NCBI GenBank assembly: GCA_021787735.1
Contig: JAJYLL010000026.1
Location: 1-47,430, forward strand
DNA length: 47,430 nucleotides
Direction of reading: 5' to 3'
Origin: Acidobacteriota bacterium
GTDB lineage: Bacteria; Acidobacteriota; Terriglobia; UBA7540
The position numbers and the translations under genes are program-made. Below are positions 28,404 to 39,020 of this stretch, in pieces. Position 1 is the first letter of the stretch. The number at the start of each line of letters is the position of its first letter. Under the pieces are notes generated by a model. The model saw only the letters and a program-made list of their open reading frames with translations. It was not told the origin of the DNA and searched no databases.

Positions 28404-29930
28404 TCAGGAACCCGGAGTTACGGTTGAAGGCTCTGCGCTCTGAACCGGCAGAGGCGAGATTTCTGAAATAGGAGCGATTTCATGGTTTGTGAACGAGCGC
28501 AGGGAGAAAACCTCGCGCACTGAACGCCGGTTCTGCCAAATCAATTTCAGCCAGGCGCGGACTGTCATCTGGCGGAAATAGATTCCGCGGAAAGCCAAAG
28601 TGGCGAACACGTAGAGCAGTTTCGAGACGAACCGCACGTCCCGCATGCGGCGGACGCGCTGGTAGATTCCTGCGGGGCTGTACGCTGCTCCCCAAGCGGC
28701 GCGGACTTCTTTTTCCAGTTCAGCGGGTGTCATGTTCTTGGGAGTAAAAGCCGCGCCATAAGGACGATAGTTTAACCAGTGACGCTCCTCAAGCCGCCCC
28801 TGATCGCGCAAAGATTTATAGAGCGGAGTTCCGGGGAGGGGAGTGAGCTGGCTGAATACGGGGAAGAACCCTGGAGGCCAATTTTGGACAACGTCCCAGG
28901 TCTTGCGCGCAACGCCGGGGCGATCGCCGTCAATGCCCATGATGAAAGCTGTAACACAGTAAACGCCTCGTCGCTGAAGACCTCCGATGATCTCGCCATA
29001 TTCCTCGGGTTTGTTGAAGGTCTTGCTCACTTCCTTCAGGCTTTCCGGCAGGACGGATTCCAGTCCGATAAACACGCAGACGCATCCGGAGGCTTTTAGC
29101 AGATCAAGCAATTCCTGATCGCGCAACAGGTTCATTGAGATTTGCGCCACCCAGTAAATGCGAACGTCAGCTTCAATCATGGCGCGCATCAGGGATTTGG
29201 CCCGGCGCGGATTGATGGCGAAATTGTCGTCGACAAAGAACACCAGGGTGCGGCCCAGACTTTTCAGGAGCTTGAGCTCCCCGATTACGCTTTCGTTTGT
29301 GCGAAAGCGGATCTTCTCTCCGAAAAACGGGCTGACAGTGCAGAAATCGCAACGGTAGGGGCAGCCCCGACCAGTTTCGACCGGCGAGATGCTGACGTCA
29401 TATCGTCCCCACCCAAGCATCAGCAACGCTTTGGATGCCCATCGCGGCAGTACCCTGAACTGTCTGAAATCGGTCTGCTCCCAAGGAATGCGCGGGTAGT
29501 TCTCAAGGCTGGGTTTTTCGCAGGAGCGGTAGATGGGCTGCAGCTTGCCCGCTTCAAAATCTTTCAGCATCTGAGGCCACAGGTCGTCAGCCTCACCGCA
29601 GGCGACACTATCGGCGTGTTCGAGGGCCTCCTCCGGCTCTTCGGTAACGTGCGGGCCACCCATGACTACTGGCACGCCGAGGGCTCGAATGCTGTCCGCC
29701 ACGGCATAAGAGCGGTGAATAGTGCGCGTCATGCCGCCGATGCCGACGATATCGAACTTCTCACGGCGGACAAATTCGGCAAGTTCTTCAGGATTCATTC
29801 GGACGATGTTGCCGTCAACAGTTGTGACGCTGTGGCCGGGAGGAGTAAGGGATTTGAGGACATAAGGCCACAGGGTCGGCATGTAACTGTGAGTAATGCG
29901 ATTGTCAGGAACGTAAAAGAGAACACGCAA
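28404..29930 (-). CDS. B12-binding-domain radical SAM protein
   Basis: 508 residues. An N-terminal cobalamin-binding-like domain (about 1-145) has KFDIVGIGGMTRTIHRSYAVADSIRALG and VVMGGPHVTEEPEEAL. The radical SAM core follows with the cluster motif RGCPYRCDFCTVSPFFG, and SLGRTLVFFVDDNFAINPRRAKSLM and FIGLESVLPESLKEVSKTFN are typical of this class. The C-terminal 120 residues are hydrophobic and basic. Members methylate or rearrange unactivated carbons, for instance in hopanoid or tetrapyrrole pathways; the substrate is not readable here. The start is TTG 29930 with GGAGGT five bases upstream. The flanking genes give no pathway clue. Confidence 0.88.
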   Translation of the reverse strand: MRVLFYVPDNRITHSYMPTLWPYVLKSLTPPGHSVTTVDGNIVRMNPEELAEFVRREKFDIVGIGGMTRTIHRSYAVADSIRALGVPVVMGGPHVTEEPEEALEHADSVACGEADDLWPQMLKDFEAGKLQPIYRSCEKPSLENYPRIPWEQTDFRQFRVLPRWASKALLMLGWGRYDVSISPVETGRGCPYRCDFCTVSPFFGEKIRFRTNESVIGELKLLKSLGRTLVFFVDDNFAINPRRAKSLMRAMIEADVRIYWVAQISMNLLRDQELLDLLKASGCVCVFIGLESVLPESLKEVSKTFNKPEEYGEIIGGLQRRGVYCVTAFIMGIDGDRPGVARKTWDVVQNWPPGFFPVFSQLTPLPGTPLYKSLRDQGRLEERHWLNYRPYGAAFTPKNMTPAELEKEVRAAWGAAYSPAGIYQRVRRMRDVRFVSKLLYVFATLAFRGIYFRQMTVRAWLKLIWQNRRSVREVFSLRSFTNHEIAPISEISPLPVQSAEPSTVTPGS

Positions 29931-30171
29931 CGGGTACCTCCGTCTGGTGCGGATAAGTAAAAAGTGGAACTTGAAACGCGATGGTTCCGCGCTTTGCCCC
30001 GAGCGCCCATCCTACGCCGCCGGCGGAGCGTTGTCAAAGACGTATGCATATTCTTTTGCCGCCGGTGATGAGAATCAAAGAGATGCGAGCACGTTGGAAC
30101 AATGAATATCAGGAAACATCCAGTCTTGATTGAAGCAAATGTAAGGACGTTCGGGCCTCCTGCCTGCCGGT

Positions 30172-31437
30172 TTATTCCGAATTGAGGTCGGAATTCTTAA
30201 GTGGAGCCGTGGATGCGCTCGTTGGAGATTCTGTGGTGCGCTGCGACGAGGAAGAGTGGCCCAACCAGGACTTTGCAACACTTAATCCGTCCAGACGCGC
30301 GGCGCGTTCAAGAAAATCCCGCGCGTAGAGGGCAACTGCCTCGACGCCGGCGGCGTACTGATAGTTGGGCTTTTGAATGCTGCCGTTATAGGCTCCGACG
30401 GCTTTGGCGATGTCGCCATGTGTCTCGTCCAGAAGATGGCGGAGCAGCAGTCCCGCGTAAGTTGTGAGCACTTCGGAATTATCGAGATCAAAGCTGAGAT
30501 GCTTTGAGGGCCGCAGGCGGGGCGGCAAAACTGAATAGTCGCGGTTGTCCTTCAGATACAGATCGTGGGCGCTGCGCAATGTTTCGCGAGTGATCTGCCA
30601 GACGCCCATGGCGTAATCGCTGACCAGCACGCGACCTCTCTCGCGCCTGAGGATGATATCACCCCGTTGCGCCCGCCGCTTCCAGACGGAGTGGTCCAGA
30701 TCGCCGCGCACGTTCATGTAGTTGTTTTCCATAGCGCCGATGCCAAGGAAAACATCCAGCGGCAGGTCGTAGAGATGGACGACATCAAGAATGTCTGCCG
30801 AGAGTTCCTTGGCCTGGTCAAAAGAAAGAGTGGTGGGCACGGGTTCAATGCGCTCACGGACGCGGCGGTCGGTCCGGGATTTGAACACAAGAAAACGCGC
30901 CAGCGGAACAAGAAGTTGGGCAGCGGGCAACGACGACAGCCGCGGAGTGTGAGTAGGATTATAGCTGCCAAGAAACACGGCTGTTTGAAGGCGCATGCGG
31001 GCCAGGCCTTCAAAACTGACTGGGCGCAATTGATAGTCAGGAATGTAACCCTTCGCCCCCAGGCGGCCCAGGTAGGGAACATCGCAAAGCAAGTTGTTGT
31101 CGAGGACAAGATAAATCTCATACAGCGGACCCGCGTCGGCGTGCTTTACTGTCAGCAGGACGCGAGGCTCGGCAAGCCCGGCATGAGTTTTCAGATATTC
31201 AAAATGGAGGTAGGCTTCCAGTTCGGACTTGTATTCGCCCACCCTTGCCAGCAGGGCATCGGTGCGAAGCAGGACGGCCAGACGGTTGCCCTCAAATTTG
31301 GCAATAGGCAGGCAAGGCCGCAACTGGGTGTTGATGGTTTGGGGCCAGGTGCAATACGCGACCCACGCGGAAAGGCAGACGATTCCTCCGACCCCTGCGA
31401 GCAGCAGCAATCGCACGAAGAAGGACTTTGATCGCAT
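30172..31437 (-). CDS. Membrane-anchored lytic-transglycosylase-like (SLT) protein
   Basis: 421 residues. One N-terminal membrane segment (FFVRLLLLAGVGGIVCLSAWVAYC) anchors a periplasmic protein. The C-terminal half carries an SLT-type fold: VFLGIGAMENNYMN, where Glu is the likely catalytic acid, SDYAMGVWQITRETL, and KAVGAYNGS near the end. These enzymes cleave peptidoglycan glycan strands to 1,6-anhydro products. The region about 60-200 is unfamiliar. The tail is Ser/Thr-rich (SSSSQRTTESPTSAS). ATG 31437 follows AGGTGG; GTG 31446 is upstream of it. It is separated from the DUF2892 gene by about 140 bases on the same strand. Confidence 0.75.
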   Translation of the reverse strand: MRSKSFFVRLLLLAGVGGIVCLSAWVAYCTWPQTINTQLRPCLPIAKFEGNRLAVLLRTDALLARVGEYKSELEAYLHFEYLKTHAGLAEPRVLLTVKHADAGPLYEIYLVLDNNLLCDVPYLGRLGAKGYIPDYQLRPVSFEGLARMRLQTAVFLGSYNPTHTPRLSSLPAAQLLVPLARFLVFKSRTDRRVRERIEPVPTTLSFDQAKELSADILDVVHLYDLPLDVFLGIGAMENNYMNVRGDLDHSVWKRRAQRGDIILRRERGRVLVSDYAMGVWQITRETLRSAHDLYLKDNRDYSVLPPRLRPSKHLSFDLDNSEVLTTYAGLLLRHLLDETHGDIAKAVGAYNGSIQKPNYQYAAGVEAVALYARDFLERAARLDGLSVAKSWLGHSSSSQRTTESPTSASTAPLKNSDLNSE

Positions 31438-31575
31438 CTTGCCCACCTGTGCCCATTATAACTCCCGGCAGTTCCGAGCGGCTCTGTTTGCAGCCCACAT
31501 CGCGGCGCGGGGTGCGTGCCGGCGGCTGCGTTCCGGTTGTTAAGTCTGGACAGTGGTAGCAGATCATCGTCCGCC

Positions 31576-31764
31576 TTATCCTTTTACGCCAATCTTGCGC
31601 AAAATGGCCATCATCGGGCACCAGTTGGTGAATGCGGACTGGAACAGATTCAAGCCCACGAAGGCAGTGAACGCGTACCACCATTCATTGACGAAATGCC
31701 CGAGCAGAACGGTGGCAAAAACAAAAATCCCTGCAATCAGCCTGAGCCATCGATTTAAGTCCAT
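31576..31764 (-). CDS. DUF2892 small inner-membrane protein
   Basis: 62 residues with two membrane segments: LIAGIFVFATVLLGH and YAFTAFVGLNLFQSAFTNWCP. The pattern NRWLRLIAGIF...FTAFVGLNLFQSAFTNWCPM is the DUF2892 signature, known also as the membrane domain attached to rhodaneses such as YgaP. Function is unknown; sulfur transfer or sulfide handling has been suggested for fused forms. ATG 31764 follows AAGGAG. It is the last gene of the leftward efflux operon, 22 bases after the universal stress protein. Confidence 0.87.
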   Translation of the reverse strand: MDLNRWLRLIAGIFVFATVLLGHFVNEWWYAFTAFVGLNLFQSAFTNWCPMMAILRKIGVKG

Positions 31765-31786
31765 GAAAAGCTCCTTATAACGTTAA

Positions 31787-32656
31787 TTATCTTGTCCCCT
31801 TTTTTGCTGCTGGAAGAACCAGAACTGAAGCATGACTGTGCCGCATCACTCGTTCAGTAGTGCTTCCCAAGGTTGTGAATTCCAGGAACGGCCGGTGTTG
31901 CGCTCCCATGACGATGAGGTCAGCCGAGTGTTCCCGCGCCGCAAGAACAACCTGTTCGGCGGGGTCACCGTGTCGGACCACTTCAGAAACCTCGCAACGC
32001 CCCCGCACTTGCTGCGGCACCCAATCGCAGATGCGCTGGTGAACTTCCTGCACCTTCATTTCTTCGTGATCCGTCGCGTGGACCACCCAGAGTCTGGCAC
32101 CGAAGGCGGCGGCAAGTTCCGAAGAACTTTCCAGGCTTTGCTGCGAGAGGCTTGTGAAATTGATGGGGCAGAGTATGTTCTTAATATCGGGTAATTGTTC
32201 CAGGCTCTGCTCCGACTTGACAATCAAAACGGGACAACCGGATGAGCGGGCAACATCCTCGGCCACTGAACCCAAGCGCAGCCGTGCAACTCCGGTGCGG
32301 CCGTGGCTTCCCATCACGATCAGGCCGGTTGACAATTGCTTCGCCCTCTCCAGGATTCGCTCGGTTGGGTGCCCCTCGATAATGGTTAGCTTGTAAGGCA
32401 CCAGTTCGTCCAGCGCTGACTTTGCCAGGGCTTCGAGTTCGTGCTTTGCCGCCTTTTCACCCTCCTGTTCCTGGCGCGAAAGCTGCTGGATCTGAGTCTC
32501 GGTGAAGTATCGCGGCGGCTCCCACCAATCGGCATAAAGGGCTTCGAGAGGCACCCCGAACGTGCGGGCGAAAAGACCTGCCCATTTGAGGACAGCGCCT
32601 GAAACCGGACTCAGATCTACTGCGCACAATACGTTAGTTGGTTTAAGGAGTGTCAT
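31787..32656 (-). CDS. Tandem universal stress protein (two Usp domains)
   Basis: 289 residues. The first Usp domain (about 7-150) ends with the ATP-binding motif [33 protein letters not shown]. The second (about 158-285) carries [34 protein letters not shown]. Both keep G-x2-G-x9-G(S/T)-like loops, the second with altered first glycines. Usp proteins bind ATP or act as stress scaffolds in the cytosol. The start ATG overlaps the RND pump stop (ATGA, 32653-32656) and has GGAGGT within the pump gene, so translation is coupled. Its place in an efflux operon suggests expression under the same toxic stress. Confidence 0.92.
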   Translation of the reverse strand: MTLLKPTNVLCAVDLSPVSGAVLKWAGLFARTFGVPLEALYADWWEPPRYFTETQIQQLSRQEQEGEKAAKHELEALAKSALDELVPYKLTIIEGHPTERILERAKQLSTGLIVMGSHGRTGVARLRLGSVAEDVARSSGCPVLIVKSEQSLEQLPDIKNILCPINFTSLSQQSLESSSELAAAFGARLWVVHATDHEEMKVQEVHQRICDWVPQQVRGRCEVSEVVRHGDPAEQVVLAAREHSADLIVMGAQHRPFLEFTTLGSTTERVMRHSHASVLVLPAAKKGTR

Positions 32657-35600
32657 TCCGCACCTCCGGCCGGTTTGTCGGTGTTAACCTGCGCGTGTTT
32701 CTTGCGGGCGGTCATGTAATACAGGACGGGCACGGCGATCTGCGAGAGCAGGGTAGAAGCAATAGCGCCCGCAATCAGGGCTATGGCCAACCCACGGAAT
32801 ATGGGGTCAGACAGAATCACCAGAGCACCCACAACCACGGCGGCCGCTGTAAGAAGGATGGGACGGAAACGCACGGCCCCTGCGTCCACAACGGATTCCT
32901 CCAACGACATCCCCTGTGCCAGACGCAGTTCCACAAAGTCCACCACCAATATGGAATTGCGAACGATGATACCGGCCAAAGCAATCACGCCGATAATGGA
33001 CGTTGCCGTAAAGAAAGCGCCCATGATCGCGTGGGCCGGCAGGATGCCGATCAGCGTCAGAGGAATTGGCGCCATGATGACCAGCGGTACAACGAACGAC
33101 TGGAACCATCCAACGACAATTCCGTAAATCAGGATCAACGCTACAAGAAAGGCGAAGCCCAGGTCACGGAACACTTCATAGGTGATCTGCCACTCGCCGT
33201 CCCACTTCATTGAATAGGTGTTGGTCAGGAAGGGTTGCTGGGTCAGATAGCGCTCAACGCTGGTTCCGTTGGGAGCCTTGGCCTTGTCCAGTTCTTTTGC
33301 CAGCCTGATCATCGCGTAAACCGGGCTTTCTTCCTTGCCGGCAACGTCGCCCGTGACATATACCACCCGCTTCAGGTTTTTGTGATAGATGGTCTGCTCG
33401 ATGGTTTCCTTTTTAACATGCGTCAGTTCGCTCAGAGGAACCAATGTTCCATTCCGCGACATTACCTGGATTTCGCCAAGGCTCTCGGCGCTGGAGCGGT
33501 CGGCCCGCGGGACGCGCAATAGAATGTTGACGTCCTCGCGTTCGTTGGGAAGATGCGCGATACCAACCACATCTCCATGCAATGCCAGGGCAAGCGTCTG
33601 GGCGATCTGCTCGGTGGAGACTTCATTCATCGCCGCTTTCTGCTTGTCCACAACAAAGCGGAGCTTGGGCTGCGGAGCTTCGACGCTCCAATCCACGTCC
33701 ACGACGCCCGGGGTCTTCTTGAAGTCGGCCAGAATCTGATGCGCCACATCAATCTGTCCGCGGTAGCTCGGGCCGTACACTTCTGCCACGAGCGTCGCCA
33801 TCACGGGTGGCCCGGGCGGAATTTCGGCCACCTTCAGCTTTGCGCCATACTGCGCGCCGATGGGATCAATGGCCACACGCACGCGCTTGGCAATTTCGTG
33901 GCTCTGGGCTGAACGCTCGGATTTCGGCAGAAGATCCACGTAGATTTCCGCCTTGTTCGGCCCCCGGCGCAGGAAGTAATGGCGGACCAGCCCGTTGAAG
34001 TCGTAGGGCGCGGCCACGCCGATGTATTCCACGTAATTGACAACTTCGGGTTCCTGGGCAATTTTGCGCGCGAGTTTCTGGGTGACGAGCGCGGTCTGCT
34101 CAAGCGTTGTTCCTTCCGGCATGTCGACTATCACCTGGAACTCACTCTTGTTGTCAAACGGAAGCATTTTGACCAGCACAAGCTTGGCCAGCGGCATCAG
34201 CATGACAAGAAGAAGCAGAACAACCACTCCGACCAGGAAGAAAATTCGTTTCTTGCGGAACCTAATCAGCGGGGTGACCACCTTTCGGTAGATCCGCTGC
34301 AAGCGGTCCGGACCGGCCGATTCACCGTCATGGTCGTGTGGTTTTCCATGTGCCAGGATGCGCAGGGCCGCCCATGGCGACACAACAAAAGCGACCATCA
34401 GGGAGAAGACCATCGCCATCGAAGCGCCGATCGGAATTGGCCGCATGTACGGCCCCATCAATCCCCTCACGAAAGCCATGGGAAACACTGCGGCGATGAC
34501 CGTTACGGTGGCAAGAATCGTCGGGTTGCCGACTTCGTCCACGGCTTCCACCGCTACATCAGCCAGCGGACGTCCCTTGTTCTGCGGTAGATGGAAATGC
34601 CGCGCTATGTTTTCGACCACAACGATCGCGTCATCGACCAGTATGCCGATGGAAAAGATCAAGGCGAAAAGGGTAACGCGATTCAGCGTGTAGCCGTAGA
34701 TATAGAAGACAAACAGTGCCATGGCCAGAGTGACCGGCACAGCCGCCAGCACTACGATTGACGGCCGCCAGCCAAGTGCGAGCGCGATCAGCAGCGTTAC
34801 GGACAAAGTCGCGATCAGCAGGTGTTCCAGCAACTCGTTGGATTTTTCTTCCGCTGAATGGCCGTAGTTGCGAGTGACCGTTAGGTGCACGCCTTCGGGA
34901 ATGAAGTTGCCCTTCAGGTCATTCACCATCTTCATGACCGCGTTTGCGGTGGTGACAGCATTGGTGCCCTTGAGCTTGGATATTGACAGCGTAACGGCAG
35001 GGTACTCGCCGATGCGGCTCGTCTGCGTCTTGTCTGCGCCTTTCCCGTAACCGAACAGCACATAGTCGGAAGGCTCAGCCGGACCGTCCTTGATGGTTGC
35101 GACGTCGCGGAGGTAGACAGGATGACCCTGATATACGCCGATCACCACTTTGCCGACATCGTCCGCCGTGCGCAGGAAGTCTCCTGTCTCCACGCTGTAC
35201 TCGCGGTTGCCGGAAGCGAATTCGCCCGACTGAAGTTCCTGATTGGTCATGCCCAGGATGGGAACAATGGCCGCAGGGGCAACGCCGTGGGCTGCCATTT
35301 TTGATGGGCTGAGCATCACGCGGATTTCGCGCTTCTGGCCGCCAAGTATCTGGGTAACAGAAACGTCCTGAACGGCCTGGACCTTCTGCTGGACTTCCGC
35401 AACCACCCGACGAAGCTGATAATCGTCGTAACGATTGCTCCAGAAGGTGAGTGCCAGGATAGGCACGTCGTAAATGGTTCGGGGCTTGATCAGGGGCTTC
35501 GACGCACCGGGCGGAATAACATCGAAGTTCGAGTAAAGCTTGTTGTATAGCTTGACGATCGAATCTTCCTCATTTTCGCCCACCTTGAAGCGGACGATTA

Positions 35601-35895
35601 CCATGCTCTGCCCGGGGTAAGACATGGAATAGACGTACTTGACCCCCGGGATTTCCCAGATCAGGCGCTCCATCGGTGTCGTAACGCGCTTTTCCACCTC
35701 TTTCGCGCTCGATCCTGGCATGGAGACAAAGACGTCCATCATCGGGACGACGATCTGCGGGTCCTCTTCACGGGGCGTTTCATAGATGGCAAACGCCCCC
35801 AGCAGAATGGCGAAGAGCATCAGCAGTGGAGTGAGCTTCGAATTGATAAAGTAGCGGGCGACGCGGCCGGCGACGCCGATTTCACTTTTGTTCAT
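32653..35895 (-). CDS. RND efflux pump permease
   Basis: 1080 residues, normal for an RND pump, with 12 membrane segments and two large periplasmic loops. N-terminal [53 protein letters not shown] is typical. TM4 carries the proton-relay pair in [21 protein letters not shown]. The second half has [20 protein letters not shown]. Porter-domain loops resemble the multidrug/HAE1 branch more than CzcA/CusA: the methionine triad for copper is not evident. The start overlaps the adaptor stop (35892-35895). It exports a hydrophobic toxicant or metal-linked compound; the substrate is unknown. Lies between adaptor and Usp genes. Confidence 0.93.
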   Translation of the reverse strand: MNKSEIGVAGRVARYFINSKLTPLLMLFAILLGAFAIYETPREEDPQIVVPMMDVFVSMPGSSAKEVEKRVTTPMERLIWEIPGVKYVYSMSYPGQSMVIVRFKVGENEEDSIVKLYNKLYSNFDVIPPGASKPLIKPRTIYDVPILALTFWSNRYDDYQLRRVVAEVQQKVQAVQDVSVTQILGGQKREIRVMLSPSKMAAHGVAPAAIVPILGMTNQELQSGEFASGNREYSVETGDFLRTADDVGKVVIGVYQGHPVYLRDVATIKDGPAEPSDYVLFGYGKGADKTQTSRIGEYPAVTLSISKLKGTNAVTTANAVMKMVNDLKGNFIPEGVHLTVTRNYGHSAEEKSNELLEHLLIATLSVTLLIALALGWRPSIVVLAAVPVTLAMALFVFYIYGYTLNRVTLFALIFSIGILVDDAIVVVENIARHFHLPQNKGRPLADVAVEAVDEVGNPTILATVTVIAAVFPMAFVRGLMGPYMRPIPIGASMAMVFSLMVAFVVSPWAALRILAHGKPHDHDGESAGPDRLQRIYRKVVTPLIRFRKKRIFFLVGVVVLLLLVMLMPLAKLVLVKMLPFDNKSEFQVIVDMPEGTTLEQTALVTQKLARKIAQEPEVVNYVEYIGVAAPYDFNGLVRHYFLRRGPNKAEIYVDLLPKSERSAQSHEIAKRVRVAIDPIGAQYGAKLKVAEIPPGPPVMATLVAEVYGPSYRGQIDVAHQILADFKKTPGVVDVDWSVEAPQPKLRFVVDKQKAAMNEVSTEQIAQTLALALHGDVVGIAHLPNEREDVNILLRVPRADRSSAESLGEIQVMSRNGTLVPLSELTHVKKETIEQTIYHKNLKRVVYVTGDVAGKEESPVYAMIRLAKELDKAKAPNGTSVERYLTQQPFLTNTYSMKWDGEWQITYEVFRDLGFAFLVALILIYGIVVGWFQSFVVPLVIMAPIPLTLIGILPAHAIMGAFFTATSIIGVIALAGIIVRNSILVVDFVELRLAQGMSLEESVVDAGAVRFRPILLTAAAVVVGALVILSDPIFRGLAIALIAGAIASTLLSQIAVPVLYYMTARKKHAQVNTDKPAGGAE

Positions 35896-37043
35896 GACGT
35901 TTGGACCCGTACTCCGTCGCTAAGTTGGTCGATCTTTGAGACAGCAACACGCTCGCCGTCATCAAGTCCGGAAAGGATTTCAACTTGGTTGCCAAAGGTT
36001 TGGCCCGTTTTAACGAGCCGGTAGGTAGTAATGCCTTTCGCATCGACGACGAACAGTCCCTCCAATTCGCCTCGCCGGACGAGGGAATTAGCGGGAACCA
36101 TCATCCGATTCTCCGTGCCGATGGCGATATCCACAGAGCCATATTGCCCCGACTGGCACTTGCAGTTGGCGGGAAGGGCAACTTTCCCAATGAAAGTCCT
36201 CGTGGAAGGATTGGCGGCAGGAACAATTTCGGCGATGCGCCCTTCTACCTGCTGAGAACCCAGCGTGACAGGGACCGATTCGCCCACCTGGATCATTCCG
36301 TGGAAGCGCTCCGGAACGCTGGCATCCAGCCGAAAATGGCCGGTTTTTTCAACTGTGAACAGCGGGGTACCCGGCATCACCAGAGTGCCCGCGTCCACGG
36401 ATTTTGCCGTGACGACGCCGTCGATTGGCGAAACGATGCGCGAGTAACTGAACACTGTTGCGGCAGTGCTGTGCTGCGCCCGCGCCTGGAGCTGTCGCGC
36501 TTCCACCTGCTTCAACTTCGCCCGAGTGGCCATTTCGTTGGCGACCGCACCCTTGTACTGGGTTTCGGCGTTGTCGTACTCCTGCGGAGTCACCGATTTC
36601 TGCGCCAGCAGCGCCTTATAGCGTTTATACGTCGCTTCGGCGAATTTGCGCTGGGCTTCGGCGGCCTGCAGGGCCTGCCTGACTTCAACCAATCCCTGGT
36701 TACTTTCCTCGATGCCGGCGGCCGCGGCTTCAAGCTGGGCCTTCTGGACCCGTGAATCAATCAGGGCCAGCAACTGCCCCTGTCGGACGTGGTCGCCTTC
36801 TTTCACCAGGATCTCTGTTACTGTTCCGCTGATTTCAGCGCCGAGCACACTGGTAACGTCCGATTTGACGGTCCCCACGGCTTCGTAATATTCGGGGGAA
36901 GGCGCAAAGTGGACCGTTACCACGGCAACCCCGGAAACCACTGCCGGGGCGTTTTCCTGGGCCTGCTTGGTAGAACCACAGGCGGCAAGAAACACGGCGA
37001 CAACCAGAACCGGCATCACTTGCAGATAAGTTCTTGTTTTCAT
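35892..37043 (-). CDS. RND periplasmic adaptor (membrane fusion protein)
   Basis: About 383 residues. The lipoprotein signal [18 protein letters not shown] gives lipidation at Cys. A beta-barrel/lipoyl half ([36 protein letters not shown]) is followed by a coiled-coil hairpin (about 105-185, rich in Glu/Gln/Ala), then the second lipoyl half ([26 protein letters not shown]) and the membrane-proximal domain. It links the RND pump to the TolC channel. ATG 37043 is used; TTG 37049 or GTG 37055 are possible because GAGGAG lies just upstream of those. Second in the operon after tolC, 33 bases away. Confidence 0.92.
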   Translation of the reverse strand: MKTRTYLQVMPVLVVAVFLAACGSTKQAQENAPAVVSGVAVVTVHFAPSPEYYEAVGTVKSDVTSVLGAEISGTVTEILVKEGDHVRQGQLLALIDSRVQKAQLEAAAAGIEESNQGLVEVRQALQAAEAQRKFAEATYKRYKALLAQKSVTPQEYDNAETQYKGAVANEMATRAKLKQVEARQLQARAQHSTAATVFSYSRIVSPIDGVVTAKSVDAGTLVMPGTPLFTVEKTGHFRLDASVPERFHGMIQVGESVPVTLGSQQVEGRIAEIVPAANPSTRTFIGKVALPANCKCQSGQYGSVDIAIGTENRMMVPANSLVRRGELEGLFVVDAKGITTYRLVKTGQTFGNQVEILSGLDDGERVAVSKIDQLSDGVRVQTS

Positions 37044-37076
37044 TGTCAACAGCACTCCTCGAGTGTCAAAGCATGA

Positions 37077-38507
37077 CTACTGTGTAACCGCCGGTGAATT
37101 GGGCCCGAGTTCACCCGTGGCCAGTTCAAGGGCGGCAAACGCCAGGCGATAGTCGTAAACTGCATTCAAATGATTGTTCTGGGCTGCGGTCCGCATGGTT
37201 TCCGCGCGCAGCACATCCATGATGGTTGCCAGGCCGGCATCGTACCGGTTGCGCAAGATCCGCAGGCTCTCCTGTGCCTGGGCGGCGGAATCGCGGGATA
37301 CCTCCACGCGCTGTCGAGCGGCATTCAGATTCAGGTAGGCCTCGCGGACCTGCAGCCGCACCGCCGATTCCATTTGTGAACGTATGGCTTCTGCCCTCAG
37401 TTGGTAGGCCTTGGACTCGGCGACCCGTGCCCGTCGTGCCCCGCCATTAAAAATGTTGAAAGTCAGCGTCGCTCCAGCCACCCAATTGTTGCCGCCGCGC
37501 GCGGCGAAGGTCTGGTTGTCCTGTTCCCAGGAACCCATCATGTCAAGGCGGGGAAGGAACTCTTTCTTTGCCAGCGACACGGAATTGCCCGCCCTCTGCG
37601 CCTGCAATTGGGCTTCACGGTAATCAGGACGCTCTTTGAGTGCCTGCTGTTGCAGGGTTGGTAGATTGCCAACCGGAATCTGGACGGAGGCAAGCTTGCC
37701 TTCAGTGGTGGTGGGCGCGTCTTCTGAGACGCCCATAGCTACGTTGAGGGTCGCGTGGGAAATGGCCACGCCATTCTGGGCGCGAATCAGATTTTCTTTG
37801 GCCTGCGCCAGTTGGGTCTGTGCGGTCAGCACGTCAGAGGCAACGGCAATGCCTTGCTTCTCCTTGGCCTGCGCTCGTTGGAGGTCGGCCTCCGCCATCG
37901 CGACTGCCGCCTGTGCAACCCGGACTTGTTCCTGTGCGAGCATTCCGTTCAGGTACGCGTTGACCACGTCAAACACCACGCCTTGTTCGGTCCGGCTGGC
38001 GTCTTCGCTCACGCTCTGCGCCTGAATGCGGGCATCCTTGACCATTCCGGATGTTCGCCCAAAGTCGTAAAGCGGCATGGAAGCTGAGAACTGCGTGCGA
38101 AAGTTGTCCACCGGCGGAGGGACATTGAGAAATCCGAGGTCAAAATTCGCCGCCGTGAATTGCCGCTGCGTCAGCAGAGTGCCGAAGACGTAAACGGGAT
38201 TGTTCCCGCGCGTGAACCCCTCGGAAAAGTTCAGTTGGGGCATGTAGCCGGCCTTCGCCGTATCAATGGCGTGCTGCGCCGCGCTTGCATAGGCGCTTGC
38301 AGCGTGGACCGTCGGATTGTTCTTTAGTGCGATGTTGACCGCTTCCGCTAGGCTTACCGGACCGCTGGGCGCGGGGGGCTTTGTTTGCGCCTTAACAGGG
38401 GAGCCGGCAAACAAGGTTAGTACTACGGGCAATGCCGCGAGGGCGCTTGCGGTTGCAAGTGACCGCAGTAAGCTAAGAAATTGGTTCAGGGATTTGAAAG
38501 ATCGCAT
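37077..38507 (-). CDS. TolC-family outer membrane efflux protein
   Basis: About 476 residues. Signal peptide ATASALAALPVVLTLFAGSPVKAQ. The repeated outer-membrane-efflux-protein structure is visible: VSLAEAVNIALKNNPTVHAASAYASAAQHAIDTAKAGYMPQLNFSEGF in the first half, and GVAISHATLNVAMG and YRLAFAALELATGELG in the second, with long amphipathic coiled coils rich in Ala/Gln. It forms the trimeric exit duct of the pump. ATG 38507 is used; ATG 38513 is equally possible. It follows the arsR gene by about 100 bases on the same strand and starts the structural part of the efflux operon. Confidence 0.91.
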   Translation of the reverse strand: MRSFKSLNQFLSLLRSLATASALAALPVVLTLFAGSPVKAQTKPPAPSGPVSLAEAVNIALKNNPTVHAASAYASAAQHAIDTAKAGYMPQLNFSEGFTRGNNPVYVFGTLLTQRQFTAANFDLGFLNVPPPVDNFRTQFSASMPLYDFGRTSGMVKDARIQAQSVSEDASRTEQGVVFDVVNAYLNGMLAQEQVRVAQAAVAMAEADLQRAQAKEKQGIAVASDVLTAQTQLAQAKENLIRAQNGVAISHATLNVAMGVSEDAPTTTEGKLASVQIPVGNLPTLQQQALKERPDYREAQLQAQRAGNSVSLAKKEFLPRLDMMGSWEQDNQTFAARGGNNWVAGATLTFNIFNGGARRARVAESKAYQLRAEAIRSQMESAVRLQVREAYLNLNAARQRVEVSRDSAAQAQESLRILRNRYDAGLATIMDVLRAETMRTAAQNNHLNAVYDYRLAFAALELATGELGPNSPAVTQ

Positions 38508-38610
38508 AAGCATATTCTCTAAGATTGTCTGTGTCCTACCGTGATTCCGGTCACTTAGGGTTGTGCTCTCTGTTCGAGCTCGATAACGCTCCGGAACTGC
38601 ACTATGCACC

Positions 38611-38979
38611 TTACTCAAAAGCGTGTGACTGGTCCATGCGTTTGAGCAGGGCCGTATCCTGCTCCATCTGCTCGTACATAATTTCGCGTATCAGGCAGCA
38701 CGCCTTGATCATCTTGGGGTTGGCCAGCCGGTAGAGGACGCTGTTGCCTTCCTTGCGAGATTCCAGGACCCGCCGCTGCTTCATCAGACTGAGGTGCTGC
38801 GAGAGATTGCCCACCGTGATCTGAAGTTTCAATGCAAGATCGGAGACCGCCATCTCACCGTCGCGAAGTATATCGATGATCTGCAGGCGGGTGGGGTGAG
38901 AAATGACCTTGCAGAAATCCGCATGCTTGCGGTAGAGGTCTTTTTCAGTCTGATTTTGGCGGCCAGGTCGCCTTGCCAT
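38611..38979 (-). CDS. ArsR-family transcriptional repressor of the efflux operon
   Basis: 122 residues, single winged helix. Motifs: FCKVISHPTRLQIIDIL, VSDLALKLQITVGNLSQHLSLMKQRRVLESRKEGNSVLYRLANPKM. The classic alpha-3 metal motif ELCVCDL is EMAVSDL here, so that metal site is absent. Cys23 and the Cys94-Cys95 pair remain and could form a redox, persulfide or alternative metal sensor, as in BigR/SqrR-type proteins (inference). ATG 38979 follows AAAGGA. A near-perfect palindrome lies 12 bases upstream of the start, over the promoter, consistent with autorepression. It is the first gene before tolC, adaptor, pump, Usp and DUF2892. Confidence 0.92.
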   Translation of the reverse strand: MARRPGRQNQTEKDLYRKHADFCKVISHPTRLQIIDILRDGEMAVSDLALKLQITVGNLSQHLSLMKQRRVLESRKEGNSVLYRLANPKMIKACCLIREIMYEQMEQDTALLKRMDQSHAFE

Positions 38980-38990
38980 TAAGCTGTCCT

Positions 38991-39020
38991 TTAGTATTCT
39001 AGAAAACTCTATAATACTAA
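38991..39020. promoter_or_regulatory. Probable ArsR operator (13-bp-arm palindrome)
   Basis: Arms at 38991-39003 and 39008-39020 are inverted repeats with one mismatch: outer TTAGTATT with AATACTAA, inner TAGA with TCTA, central AAAC. It is AT-rich in a GC-rich background, covers the region just downstream of a TTGACA box, and sits 12-41 bases before the arsR start. Size and symmetry match ArsR-family operators. Confidence 0.75.

Noticed and set aside
29142..29960. 272-codon frame antisense to the radical SAM gene
   Set aside because: Shadow; the minus strand encodes the complete radical SAM protein with its CxxxCxxC motif.
30565..31431. 288-codon frame antisense to the SLT protein
   Set aside because: Shadow of the minus-strand gene; no motifs.
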